From Candidatus Bathyarchaeota archaeon (GTDB lineage: Archaea; Thermoproteota; Bathyarchaeia; Bathyarchaeales; Bathycorpusculaceae), in NCBI GenBank assembly GCA_018396705.1, contig JAGTQZ010000009.1, positions 124,001 through 188,000 on the forward strand: a stretch of 64,000 bases of DNA, given 5' to 3'. Shown in pieces: positions 44,597-52,543 of this stretch. The first letter of the stretch is position 1. The number at the start of each line of letters is the position of its first letter. The position numbers and the translations under genes were made by a program. The notes under the pieces were generated by a model. That model did not search any database. It saw only the letters and a program-made list of their open reading frames with translations, and had not been told where the DNA came from.

Positions 44597-45046
44597 GTGA
44601 AAAGGCAAATAGGCGTAAGAATAGACGCAAAAATTTGGAGTCAATTCAAAGAGCTGTGCAGCCAAAACCATTTAAGGCCTAACGAAGCGTTAGAAGCCTT
44701 CATTAAAACATGTTTAGATTATCAGAGCGTAGCTGATGTTTTAAGGAATTTGGAAGGAGCAAACGTTTCGGAAAAAAAGACTTACGAGATACAAGTTCGG
44801 AAAGTGTTAACTGAGCTGGATGCATATTTAACCTATGACATGAAACATGGCGAAGCGGAAAACTATTCAAACATTGTAGGCTGCATTGAAAACATTACAA
44901 AAATTTTGCCAAAAATCACCAATCAAAACTTAACCTCAGAAGCGGAAACAAAAATAAACGAGGCTTTGGCTTACTACCGGAAAATTTTCGAAAAAGGGGA
45001 AACACCGCCAGAAGACATCATCCTTTTCCGCGTAAAAATGAATTGA
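44597..45046 (+). CDS. Ribbon-helix-helix element protein (149 residues)
   Basis: GTG 44597 follows GGTGAGGGGGG. The N terminus MKRQIGVRIDAKIWSQFKELC with RPNEALEAFIKTCLDYQ is a ribbon-helix-helix; the rest is helical. It is the last plus-strand gene and converges with intC. Likely a late-region regulator or plasmid-type copy-control protein; the GTTACC iterations upstream may be its operator. Confidence 0.62.
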   Translation: MKRQIGVRIDAKIWSQFKELCSQNHLRPNEALEAFIKTCLDYQSVADVLRNLEGANVSEKKTYEIQVRKVLTELDAYLTYDMKHGEAENYSNIVGCIENITKILPKITNQNLTSEAETKINEALAYYRKIFEKGETPPEDIILFRVKMN

Positions 45047-45117
45047 AATGCTTAGCCCACTGCAAGTGAAATAAAAGCAGCTTGGAAAGCCTCCTAGAAT
45101 TTTACGAGGCATATAAT

Positions 45118-45971
45118 TCACAAGTTTATGTTTTTCGGTATTTCCGCCAAGCCTTTGAACACCCTATCCTTTAAGTCGGCTATCAAAGCTGGGTTGAAAT
45201 AGTTCCGCATAAAAACACTTCCGCTTATACGGCCCTGCAGAAAGTCTATTTCGCTTTGGCTAAGCCACCTAGTCATAAAGTTTGCATAAAACTCTCTAAC
45301 ATCTGGAAACCTACATTTTAAACCTCGCCTTTTAAGACTGTTCCAAACCTTGTAAACCGTAAGCTTCTCTTTCTGAGAAGCAACAGCCTCAACAAGGCTT
45401 TTGGGCACGATGCTTACAAAAACCTTTTTAGTTCTCCTCATAAACAAGTCGCGGAAACGGAAATGCTCAAGCGTTCCATTCTCCACATTATAATATTGAT
45501 GCAAGCAGCCTTTGCCTGCAAGCTCAACGATTAAATTATAACTGTTCACAGCCTCCTCAAGCCTCAACCCCGTTAAAACCACAAAATCCATAAAAATCCT
45601 AAGCTTTGAAACACGGCTCTTAACACGTCTAACCCAAGCTAAAACATTCTGGCCATCAACAGCCTTGGAAATCCTAGCTAAAAGAAGCTCCTCAGGCTTA
45701 ACATCCTTCCACTTCAACCCAAAATTTTTAACCAACACTTTAAACTCTCCATGAACCCCCAAAAACTTGGCAAGGCTTGAAAGCGCACACATAGCCGTGT
45801 TACGCATGCCTTCAGGCAACAAACATAAAGGCGTCAAGTCACCCGTAAACAAACAGGCAGCATACTTCTTGGCCATTCGAAACTTCGCCTTAGCAAACCT
45901 CCACGATTTATGGTTATCCAGCAGAAAACGTTTAAAATCACTCCAATTTACGTGAAAGAAGCCCAAAAAAT
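45118..45971 (-). pseudogene. Integrase C-terminal part (intC), SSV-type tyrosine recombinase
   Basis: The catalytic domain of the partitioned integrase. The first catalytic arginine is in TGLRLEEA, a second arginine in FPDVREFYANFM and the nucleophile tyrosine in MRNYFNP near the end, the layout of archaeal SSV-type enzymes. TTG 45966 is the only start-like codon, with no ribosome-binding site; the frame stays open upstream through the repeat, as expected for a gene cut by integration. Joined to intN it gives 366 residues. Excision should restore the whole gene, so it is not a decayed gene in the usual sense. Confidence 0.88.
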
Positions 45972-46016
45972 GGTTATGAGCCTGTCGCTCTAACCTAGCT
46001 GAGCTACGGGCCCACG
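45972..46016. repeat. Right attachment repeat (45 bp; tRNA 5' fragment)
   Basis: Second copy of the tRNA 5' part, lacking the 3' half. Because the tRNA is on the minus strand, this copy is the original host 5' end, and the TATA-like CATAAAAG complement at about 46036-46043 is its original promoter, 23-30 bases upstream of tRNA position 1. Confidence 0.92.
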
Positions 46017-46152
46017 GTTGATAGATTTTGTTGCGCTTTTATGAAAGTTTTACGGTTGAAATTTATATTAGATGCGGATAACCCTTTTAATTGTCTTTTC
46101 ATAGATTGTTTGCTGAATTTCCTATTTGTTGCTCCCAAGAATTGGTGGTTAA

Positions 46153-48462
46153 GTGAGCGCTGAAGACAGGCTGACCGTTGAGCGTTCAATAATAGAAATG
46201 ATGAGGGAGGCCTTTAAAGCCTCTCATAGAAGGCTCCTTGTTGTTTGTGGAGAAGAGGCTCTAAATGTTATGGCTTATGTGGTTTTGAAGCATCAAACAC
46301 TCAGAGGCGAAAATAGTGAAAGAGTTGTTTTTGTAAGTCACGGCGGAAACGACGGGATGGCAATCTACAATGGATTAATTGAAAAACTTAGAGAGATGGG
46401 GTGCCCGGCAACCCATCTTAAACACTGTACATATGAAGGTACTCACAAAATTATGGGAACTACCAATGACCTATTAATTCTCGATATGTCTGAAGGCGCA
46501 AGGCCCAACGACATCGGAAGACTTGTAGAAACCGTTAGAGGCGGAGGATTAGTAATACTATATAACCTTGACTTGAGGGCGGAGAAGCCTTGGAGCACAA
46601 GCATCCACAAAAAGCTTGCTTCCCCACCTTACACTGAAGACGACTTAAGGAACAGATTTGAAAAGTTTTTTGTGAGGAAGATTCTTGAACACCCATGTAC
46701 ATGGATCCTTGAAAACTGGAAAATTGTTAAGGGAGAACTCCTAAACCCGCCAAAAACTGTTAGAGAAAAACCTATGCCGCCCAAGAGAAGCAGGATCCCC
46801 CAAACGATTTTCAAGTTTACCCTAACCCGAGAGCAAATGGAAGCCCTAGAAGCCTTCGAGTTTCTCGACATTAAAAAGAAAGGCTTAATCATTTTAATTT
46901 CTAACCGTGGAAGGGGGAAATCAGCCCTTCTAGGACTTGGAGCAGCATCACTTCTTTCTTTAGGCTTTAAGAGGGTGATTGTCACCGCTCCGGCATGTGA
47001 AGAAGTTCAAACAGTTTTTGAAATGGCTGAGCGGGCTCTCTTGTCTATGGGCGAGAGAACTAAATGCGAACGCGCAAACGACTTGATTTACAAGCTTACA
47101 TGCAAGAAGAGCATCTTAGAGTTTGTACCACCTTATAGAACTATTGGCGAAGTCGCCGACGCCGTTCTTGTAGATGAGGCTGGCGGAATCCACGTTTCCC
47201 TGTTGTTTAGAGTCGCTGAAAAATTTCCGAAAACAGTTTTCGCTTCCACAGTGCACGGCTATGAGGGTGCCGGAAGAGGTTTCTCCATAAGGTTTTTGAA
47301 ATCTATTGAGAAGCTTGAAGATGTTAAACCTTACATGATCGAACTTAGGGAGCCTATAAGATATGCGCCCGAAGATCCCGTTGAAAAGTGGCTTTACGAC
47401 GCTTTGCTATTGAACGCTGAGCCAGCTGAACTTGAAGGCGAACAAATCAACCTTGAAGAATGCAAATATGAAAAGCCAAATCTAGACTTTTGGTTCGAAA
47501 AGGATGAGGAGAGGCTCCGCCAGTTTATAGGCATATATGCCTTAGCTCATTATAGAAACAGGCCTGACGACCTGCTTATACTTGGTGATGCACCGCATCA
47601 CTCAGCTAGGGCTCTTTTATCCGGTTCCGGCAAAGTTTTGGCAGCTCTGCATGTTAACGAGGAGGGACGGATGAGCGACGAGCTTCTGGAACAAGTTTTG
47701 AAGGGTAAGCCTCCATCAGGCCACCTTATACCTTCATGTATTGTGAAGTACAATCCGCAGCACGTGGCTTTTTCCAAGCTTAGGGGTTTAAGGGTTGTCA
47801 GGGTAGCAGTTCACCCGGAACTTATGCGTAGGGGTTTAGGAAGCTTGGCCCTAAAAAGGCTTTGCGAAGAGGCTGAGCGGGAAGGTTTTGACTGGGTTGG
47901 CGCCAGTTTTGGAGCGAACGCAGAGCTTATAGATTTTTGGCTTAAAAACGGTTTTGTACCTGTTCACATAAGCCCCATGCGTAATGTGGCTTCTGGAGAG
48001 TTTAGCATAATAGTTGTTAAACCACTGAACATTAACGTACAAAACATAGTGAAGGAAATCCACAGAGAATTTAAGCTCAGACTTTTAGACGCTTTACCAG
48101 ACACGTACTTTAACCTTGACCCCCAAGTGGCAGCGAGACTACTTAAGGGGCAAAATTGGGCAAGCCGTGAACCTTTTCAGCTTTCCAAATCCCAGCTGGG
48201 CAGGCTTCTTCAATACTCTGAGGGAAACCTTGCCTATGAGGGCGCATGCGACGCCGTAAAGCATCTTTTAAAGGTTCACTTTATGAGTTCCGGCGAGGCC
48301 AGATTGAATTTAGAAGTGGATGTTGAAGCTAAACTTGTGGCGAGATGTCTACAGGCTCGTTCATGGGGACATGTTACAAGAGCTTTTAAAACGACCTCCG
48401 CAAATCTTAAAGCTGAAGTGCGATCTTACATTGCAAAAATGATTGCCTTCTATAATATTTGA
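46153..48462 (+). CDS. tmcA: tRNA(Met) cytidine acetyltransferase TmcA
   Basis: An ATP-dependent RNA acetyltransferase of 769 residues that makes N4-acetylcytidine. The N-terminal part is DUF1726-like; the helicase domain has Walker A SNRGRGKSALLG near residue 255 and VLVDEAGGIH; the GNAT domain has VAVHPELMRRGLGSLAL near 555; a tRNA-binding tail follows. Bacterial TmcA acetylates the wobble C34 of elongator tRNA-Met; archaeal members act more widely. GTG start at 46153. Before integration it stood 140 bases from the divergent CAU tRNA gene, a plausible substrate. Confidence 0.93.
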   Translation: MSAEDRLTVERSIIEMMREAFKASHRRLLVVCGEEALNVMAYVVLKHQTLRGENSERVVFVSHGGNDGMAIYNGLIEKLREMGCPATHLKHCTYEGTHKIMGTTNDLLILDMSEGARPNDIGRLVETVRGGGLVILYNLDLRAEKPWSTSIHKKLASPPYTEDDLRNRFEKFFVRKILEHPCTWILENWKIVKGELLNPPKTVREKPMPPKRSRIPQTIFKFTLTREQMEALEAFEFLDIKKKGLIILISNRGRGKSALLGLGAASLLSLGFKRVIVTAPACEEVQTVFEMAERALLSMGERTKCERANDLIYKLTCKKSILEFVPPYRTIGEVADAVLVDEAGGIHVSLLFRVAEKFPKTVFASTVHGYEGAGRGFSIRFLKSIEKLEDVKPYMIELREPIRYAPEDPVEKWLYDALLLNAEPAELEGEQINLEECKYEKPNLDFWFEKDEERLRQFIGIYALAHYRNRPDDLLILGDAPHHSARALLSGSGKVLAALHVNEEGRMSDELLEQVLKGKPPSGHLIPSCIVKYNPQHVAFSKLRGLRVVRVAVHPELMRRGLGSLALKRLCEEAEREGFDWVGASFGANAELIDFWLKNGFVPVHISPMRNVASGEFSIIVVKPLNINVQNIVKEIHREFKLRLLDALPDTYFNLDPQVAARLLKGQNWASREPFQLSKSQLGRLLQYSEGNLAYEGACDAVKHLLKVHFMSSGEARLNLEVDVEAKLVARCLQARSWGHVTRAFKTTSANLKAEVRSYIAKMIAFYNI

Positions 48463-48510
48463 ATGGTTAATCAAAACAATTTTAAGGATGCATCCGGTGA
48501 AAATTAGAGT

Positions 48511-48840
48511 ATGGAAGGCTTCAGCGTTAATGTTCCCGAATTAAAAGTTTTCACTTTACCGACGTGCTCAAGCTGTCATGCTGCTAAGCAGATTGTGTTT
48601 GAGGTTGCCCGAAAACTCGGCTTAGCTTACCGAGAGGTGGATATGAACACCAAGGAGGGTCTAGAAGAAGGATTAGCTCACCAAATTATGAGTGCTCCAA
48701 GCATAGCCTTAAACGATGAGGTCATCGTTGCTGGGCGTTTAATTTCAAAAGAAAAGCTTGAAGAAGAAGTGCAGAAAAGACTGGCGAAGTGGCGCGCTAG
48801 GGCCTCTTTAGAGAATCCTTCCTCAATCTCTGAGAGCTGA
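48511..48840 (+). CDS. Thioredoxin/glutaredoxin-fold protein
   Basis: A 109-residue thiol redox protein with the active site PTCSSCHAAK near residue 17-25 and the cis-proline in MSAPSIAL. The CSSC pair is atypical of both thioredoxin (CGPC) and glutaredoxin (CPYC). Likely a thiol-disulfide oxidoreductase of small archaeal type. It is followed after five bases by a helical protein gene. Confidence 0.78.
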   Translation: MEGFSVNVPELKVFTLPTCSSCHAAKQIVFEVARKLGLAYREVDMNTKEGLEEGLAHQIMSAPSIALNDEVIVAGRLISKEKLEEEVQKRLAKWRARASLENPSSISES

Positions 48841-48845
48841 TTTTC

Positions 48846-49214
48846 TTGGCGGAAGATGATGTTAAAAAGGCCTTAACAGTGTTCAATTATGCAGAAAAAT
48901 TCAAAACAAGCCTTATTGTGGCTTCAAGTCTACTGGAGCTTCTAGGTGAAGTCAAAGAGGAAGCTGAATTAGCCGGCGCAGCGAAAATGCTCATAGCCTA
49001 TTTTAACGCCCTAATTCTGGAGGTAAACATTGCGGCTAACGCTTCAAAAGTTGAAGGGTTCAGGGAAATTGCCACAAATCTTCAGAAGGCTATTGGATAT
49101 GTGAGGCAACATAATCCCATCGTGGCGCAGAGGCTTGTTTCAGAAGCCATTTCTATGGCGACTACCCATGGCAATTGGGCGGCGCAAAAACTTAAAGAGA
49201 GAAACCTTATCTAG
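48846..49214 (+). CDS. Hypothetical helical protein (122 residues)
   Basis: All-helical, no signal peptide, start TTG 48846. VKEEAELAGAAKMLIAYFNALILEVNIAAN and VAQRLVSEAISMATTHGN suggest a four-helix bundle. I do not recognise the family. It is translationally close to the redox gene upstream and converges with the glycosylase gene. Confidence 0.65.
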   Translation: MAEDDVKKALTVFNYAEKFKTSLIVASSLLELLGEVKEEAELAGAAKMLIAYFNALILEVNIAANASKVEGFREIATNLQKAIGYVRQHNPIVAQRLVSEAISMATTHGNWAAQKLKERNLI

Positions 49215-49216
49215 GT

Positions 49217-50107
49217 TTAGGCTGTAGCTTTTCCTGCTCTAATCCTTTCAAAGTGGAATAGATATTCTTGGGCATAGCCAGCATAGCTTCCAAAATACTT
49301 TCTCCCGAAAAAGCTGATTTTTTCATATTCCGCATTTGTTAGCGACTTTTTAAACGAAATTCTCCTTAAAAAATCATTTTTGAAATGGTTTGTGTAATAC
49401 TTTATGATTACGCGTTTAATCCATACGTCCACTGGGAAGGCTTCAAGTTTTTCAAGGGAGAAAAGCAAAACACAGTCAGCTACTTTTGGGCCGACGCCTG
49501 GCAGGGTGAGCAATGCTTTTCTAGCGTTTTCAAAGGATTCCGCCCTCAACATTTCGATGTGTAACTCACCATCTGCGATGCGCTTGGCTGTCTCCGCCAC
49601 ATATTTACCTCTATAGCCTAAACCACAACAGGCAAGTTCTCGGAGGCTTGTCTTTGCAAGTCTTTGGGGCGTTGGGAAACTGTAGAAAACGCGATTTTCA
49701 AAAACCCTTTTTTCTCCAAACTTTTTAGAGAGATTAAAAAGCATCTGTTTTATGGCGGGTATGCTCTTGTACGTAGCGCAAATATAGGATATGAGGCATT
49801 CCCACGGGTCCTGACGTAAAATTCTCAATCCTTTGAGGGCCTTAACCACCTCTTCTACATGTCTGTCCTTCGCTATCTGCGTGAGAATTAAGGGCAAGTC
49901 GTCTCTTAGTCCAAAATACTTCTCCACAAAGTCTGAGCTTATGTTTTCAAACTCTAGCATGTTGCCGTTCTGCCGTACCTTGAAAGGCTTGTCAGTGACT
50001 ATGCCATACCACCATTCACCGTTTTTTTCCCACCGGAAGGCTTGTCCACAGCGGAGAGTTAAATCTAAATCAAATGGCTGATCAGGTGCCAAGTTTATTT
50101 TTCCCAT
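49217..50107 (-). CDS. ogg: 8-oxoguanine DNA glycosylase/lyase (Ogg1-type)
   Basis: A helix-hairpin-helix glycosylase of 296 residues. The HhH-GPD core LPGVGPKVADCVLLF contains the catalytic lysine, and FPVDVWIKR the catalytic aspartate. The N-terminal beta domain (LDLTLRCGQAFRW) with the OGG1-like opening distinguishes it from Ogg2 and AGOG. Start ATG 50107, 7 bases after the EF-2 stop on the same strand. Confidence 0.9.
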   Translation of the reverse strand: MGKINLAPDQPFDLDLTLRCGQAFRWEKNGEWWYGIVTDKPFKVRQNGNMLEFENISSDFVEKYFGLRDDLPLILTQIAKDRHVEEVVKALKGLRILRQDPWECLISYICATYKSIPAIKQMLFNLSKKFGEKRVFENRVFYSFPTPQRLAKTSLRELACCGLGYRGKYVAETAKRIADGELHIEMLRAESFENARKALLTLPGVGPKVADCVLLFSLEKLEAFPVDVWIKRVIIKYYTNHFKNDFLRRISFKKSLTNAEYEKISFFGRKYFGSYAGYAQEYLFHFERIRAGKATA

Positions 50108-50114
50108 GGAAGCC

Positions 50115-52325
50115 TCACTCTTCGTTCATAAAAATGTCCGGACTTGGTTTTTCCGGCGGTAAGCCTTTGCGTTCGCGGATTTGCCTAATAACCTCTGCGG
50201 CTATGTTTTCTGGAACTCTTTCCCAATTGTTGAAAGAGCATTGCCAAAAAGCATGTCCAGACGTGGCTGAACGCATTTCAGCCGATAAACCAAAGGTTTC
50301 CGCAACTGGTATAATCCCGTTAATCAATGTTAAGACACCCCTTTGCTCGGAAGCTAAAACTTTGCCTCTTTTTCTGGTTATGATTTCTATGCATTTGCCA
50401 ACCCATTGGGCTGGAACCGAAACCGTAATGCGGTACACCGGCTCCAGAAGTACTGGTCTAGCCGTTAAAAACGAGCCTAACATTGCCTTACGTATGGCCG
50501 GCAAGATTTGGGCTGGGCCGCGGTGCACCGGATCCTCATGAAGCTCTGCGTCTATGAGCTTAACTTTCACTCCGCGCATGGGTTCTTCACATAACGGCCC
50601 AGCCTTACACGCCCACTTGAAGCCGTCTATGATCATTTCCCTTATTTCGTGTAGGTGTTGCATGTCCTTAGCCATGTTTAATAATATGTTGCGGTGTTTG
50701 TCTATTGCCCAAACATTCTCAGCTTCTTCAATTGGCCAGTTAGCCTCTTTAAAAAGTGTGTTTTCAATCTGTTTTCCGTCAATTCCTTCAGTGATTTCGT
50801 TCTTCTCCATGAGAGTTATGGCCTTTTCCTCTAATGGTTCAACTTGAACCCAGAACTTGTTGTGTTTATTTGGGCTTTCAGCCATGACTACAGCACCCTT
50901 TTCTAAAATGCCCTCACGGTAAATAACTATGGGTTTTGATGTTATGATCTCTAAGCCTCCGCCGTAGTCTCGCAGAAACTTCACGGCAATTTCTAGGTGT
51001 AGTTCGCCCATTCCGCTCAGCAAATATTCACCAGTTTCCATGTTCACGGACGTAGCAAGATTGGGGTCTTCTATGGAAAGCCTGTTCATGGCGTCTATAA
51101 GGCGTGGCAGGTCTTTCGGATTTTTTGGTTCGACAGCTATGGTTATGACCGGCTCCGAAACGTATCTGATACGTTCAAATGGCACCATAACGTCTTTGTG
51201 GGTTATATCCACAAGAGTTTCGCCAGCCCTAGCTAAATCTAATCCCAAAAGGGCTGCGATGTTGCCGGCTGTCACTTTGTCCACAACTTCTCGGAAGGCC
51301 CCCATGTATATGGAAACTTGCTGGATTTTGTAATCCCTTCGAGCATCTACAAGATAGACATGGTCATCCTGCCTAATGGTGCCGCAGAAAAGTCTTCCAG
51401 TTGCCACAAGCCCCGCATTGGGATCCGTCTGAACCATCGTGATGCACATAACCGTTGGTCCATTGTCATCACAGTTAAGCATAGCTTGCCCAATCTCAGA
51501 GTTTACATTACCCTTCCATATTTTTGGCAGTCTATACTTCTGGGCTTCAATGGGGTTTGGAATGTTTTTCACAATCATGTCTAAGATGGCATTATGTAAC
51601 GGTATAAGCTTTGCAAGTTTTTGCCGTTCACCCTTATTGTAGGCGTCTATTATATCGCTGAACTTTACACCCTTTTCTTGGGCGATCTTTACTGTGAAGC
51701 CCCATTTGTGAAGCGCTGAGCCGAAAGCCACAGTCTCTTTTTGAGGGTCTACTTTCCATTTGTCCTTAAACTCTGGTTCGGCGTAAATTTCTATTAAACT
51801 GTTAAAGTCGCGGATTATTCGCAAAAACTTGTCTTGGATTTCGCCGGGTGTAAGCTTCAACTCATTAACTAAACGGTCAACTTTGTTTATGAAAAGTACC
51901 GGGCGGGTTCTTTCTTCTAGGGCTTGCCGTGTTACGGTTTCTGTTTGAGCCATAACCTCTTCTACGGCATCAACAACAACCACAACGCCGTCAATGGCCC
52001 TTAGGGCCCTGGTTACTTTACCCGTGAAGTCCACGTGTCCCGGCGTGTCAACAAGATTTATGAGGTATGGATGTCCAGCGATTTCATGTAAAAGTGAAAT
52101 GTTTGCAGTTTTAATGGTGATCCCGCGTTTCTGCTCCTCTTCCAAATAATCTAAGGCCCGTGCCTCACCGGCTATTTTAGGCGAAAGTAAACCAGCCTTC
52201 GCCAAAAGCGAGTCCGTCATGGTTGTTTTGCCATGGTCTATATGGGCTATTATACCAATGTTACGTATGTCCTCTTTCTTATGCATCAGTTTGAGTACTT
52301 CACTGGTTTGTTTAAATCTCGGCAA
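50115..52325 (-). CDS. fusA: Translation elongation factor EF-2 (canonical paralogue)
   Basis: The translocation GTPase. G1 is AHIDHGKTTMTD, switch I holds EEEQKRGITIKTANIS, G3 DTPGHVDF and G4 NKVDRL. Domain IV carries DPVHRGPAQILPAIRKAM, whose histidine is the diphthamide site. The frame begins at 52415, but TTG 52323-52325 gives MPRFKQTSEVLKLMHKKEDIRNIG, matching archaeal EF-2 N termini and a length of 736, so I start there. It is head-to-head with a divergent paralogue. Confidence 0.93.
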   Translation of the reverse strand: MPRFKQTSEVLKLMHKKEDIRNIGIIAHIDHGKTTMTDSLLAKAGLLSPKIAGEARALDYLEEEQKRGITIKTANISLLHEIAGHPYLINLVDTPGHVDFTGKVTRALRAIDGVVVVVDAVEEVMAQTETVTRQALEERTRPVLFINKVDRLVNELKLTPGEIQDKFLRIIRDFNSLIEIYAEPEFKDKWKVDPQKETVAFGSALHKWGFTVKIAQEKGVKFSDIIDAYNKGERQKLAKLIPLHNAILDMIVKNIPNPIEAQKYRLPKIWKGNVNSEIGQAMLNCDDNGPTVMCITMVQTDPNAGLVATGRLFCGTIRQDDHVYLVDARRDYKIQQVSIYMGAFREVVDKVTAGNIAALLGLDLARAGETLVDITHKDVMVPFERIRYVSEPVITIAVEPKNPKDLPRLIDAMNRLSIEDPNLATSVNMETGEYLLSGMGELHLEIAVKFLRDYGGGLEIITSKPIVIYREGILEKGAVVMAESPNKHNKFWVQVEPLEEKAITLMEKNEITEGIDGKQIENTLFKEANWPIEEAENVWAIDKHRNILLNMAKDMQHLHEIREMIIDGFKWACKAGPLCEEPMRGVKVKLIDAELHEDPVHRGPAQILPAIRKAMLGSFLTARPVLLEPVYRITVSVPAQWVGKCIEIITRKRGKVLASEQRGVLTLINGIIPVAETFGLSAEMRSATSGHAFWQCSFNNWERVPENIAAEVIRQIRERKGLPPEKPSPDIFMNEE

Positions 52326-52543
52326 GACAAAATCCCCAGCGCTAGCTTTTGGCAGTCCACAAGGGTTAAGAGACAAGGTTTCATGTAGTCTTAAAAGTCT
52401 TGTGTTTTCATGCAAAAAGTTAATATTGTTCAGTTCGCTTTTGCATGTAGCCTAATTTAACGAGTGGCATAAAATGTTTGCTGGAAATCATGCAGACCAC
52501 TTTCAGTTTTCAAGCTTTTGGTTAGTGTGGGGTATAATTAGCC

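Larger units (their letters stand above)
35946..46016. mobile_element. SSV-type integrated virus-like element (10,026 bp plus repeat)
   Basis: A 45-bp direct repeat at 35946-35990 and 45972-46016, made of the 5' part of the CAU tRNA, bounds the element. The integrase frame is cut by the attachment site: 247 bases from the left part plus 854 from the right part make 1101 bases, exactly 367 codons with the stop. That phase match proves the pairing of ends. Contents, left to right: intN, small coiled-coil gene, three small plus-strand genes, two winged-helix or AbrB regulators, PrimPol-SF3, three small genes, capsid-like protein, tape-measure-like protein, RHH protein, intC. Terminase, portal and protease genes are not seen. 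Confidence 0.92.

Noticed and set aside
45118-45966. Complete integrase starting at TTG 45966
   Set aside because: No ribosome-binding site, no N-terminal domain, and the frame stays open through the attachment repeat. It is intC.
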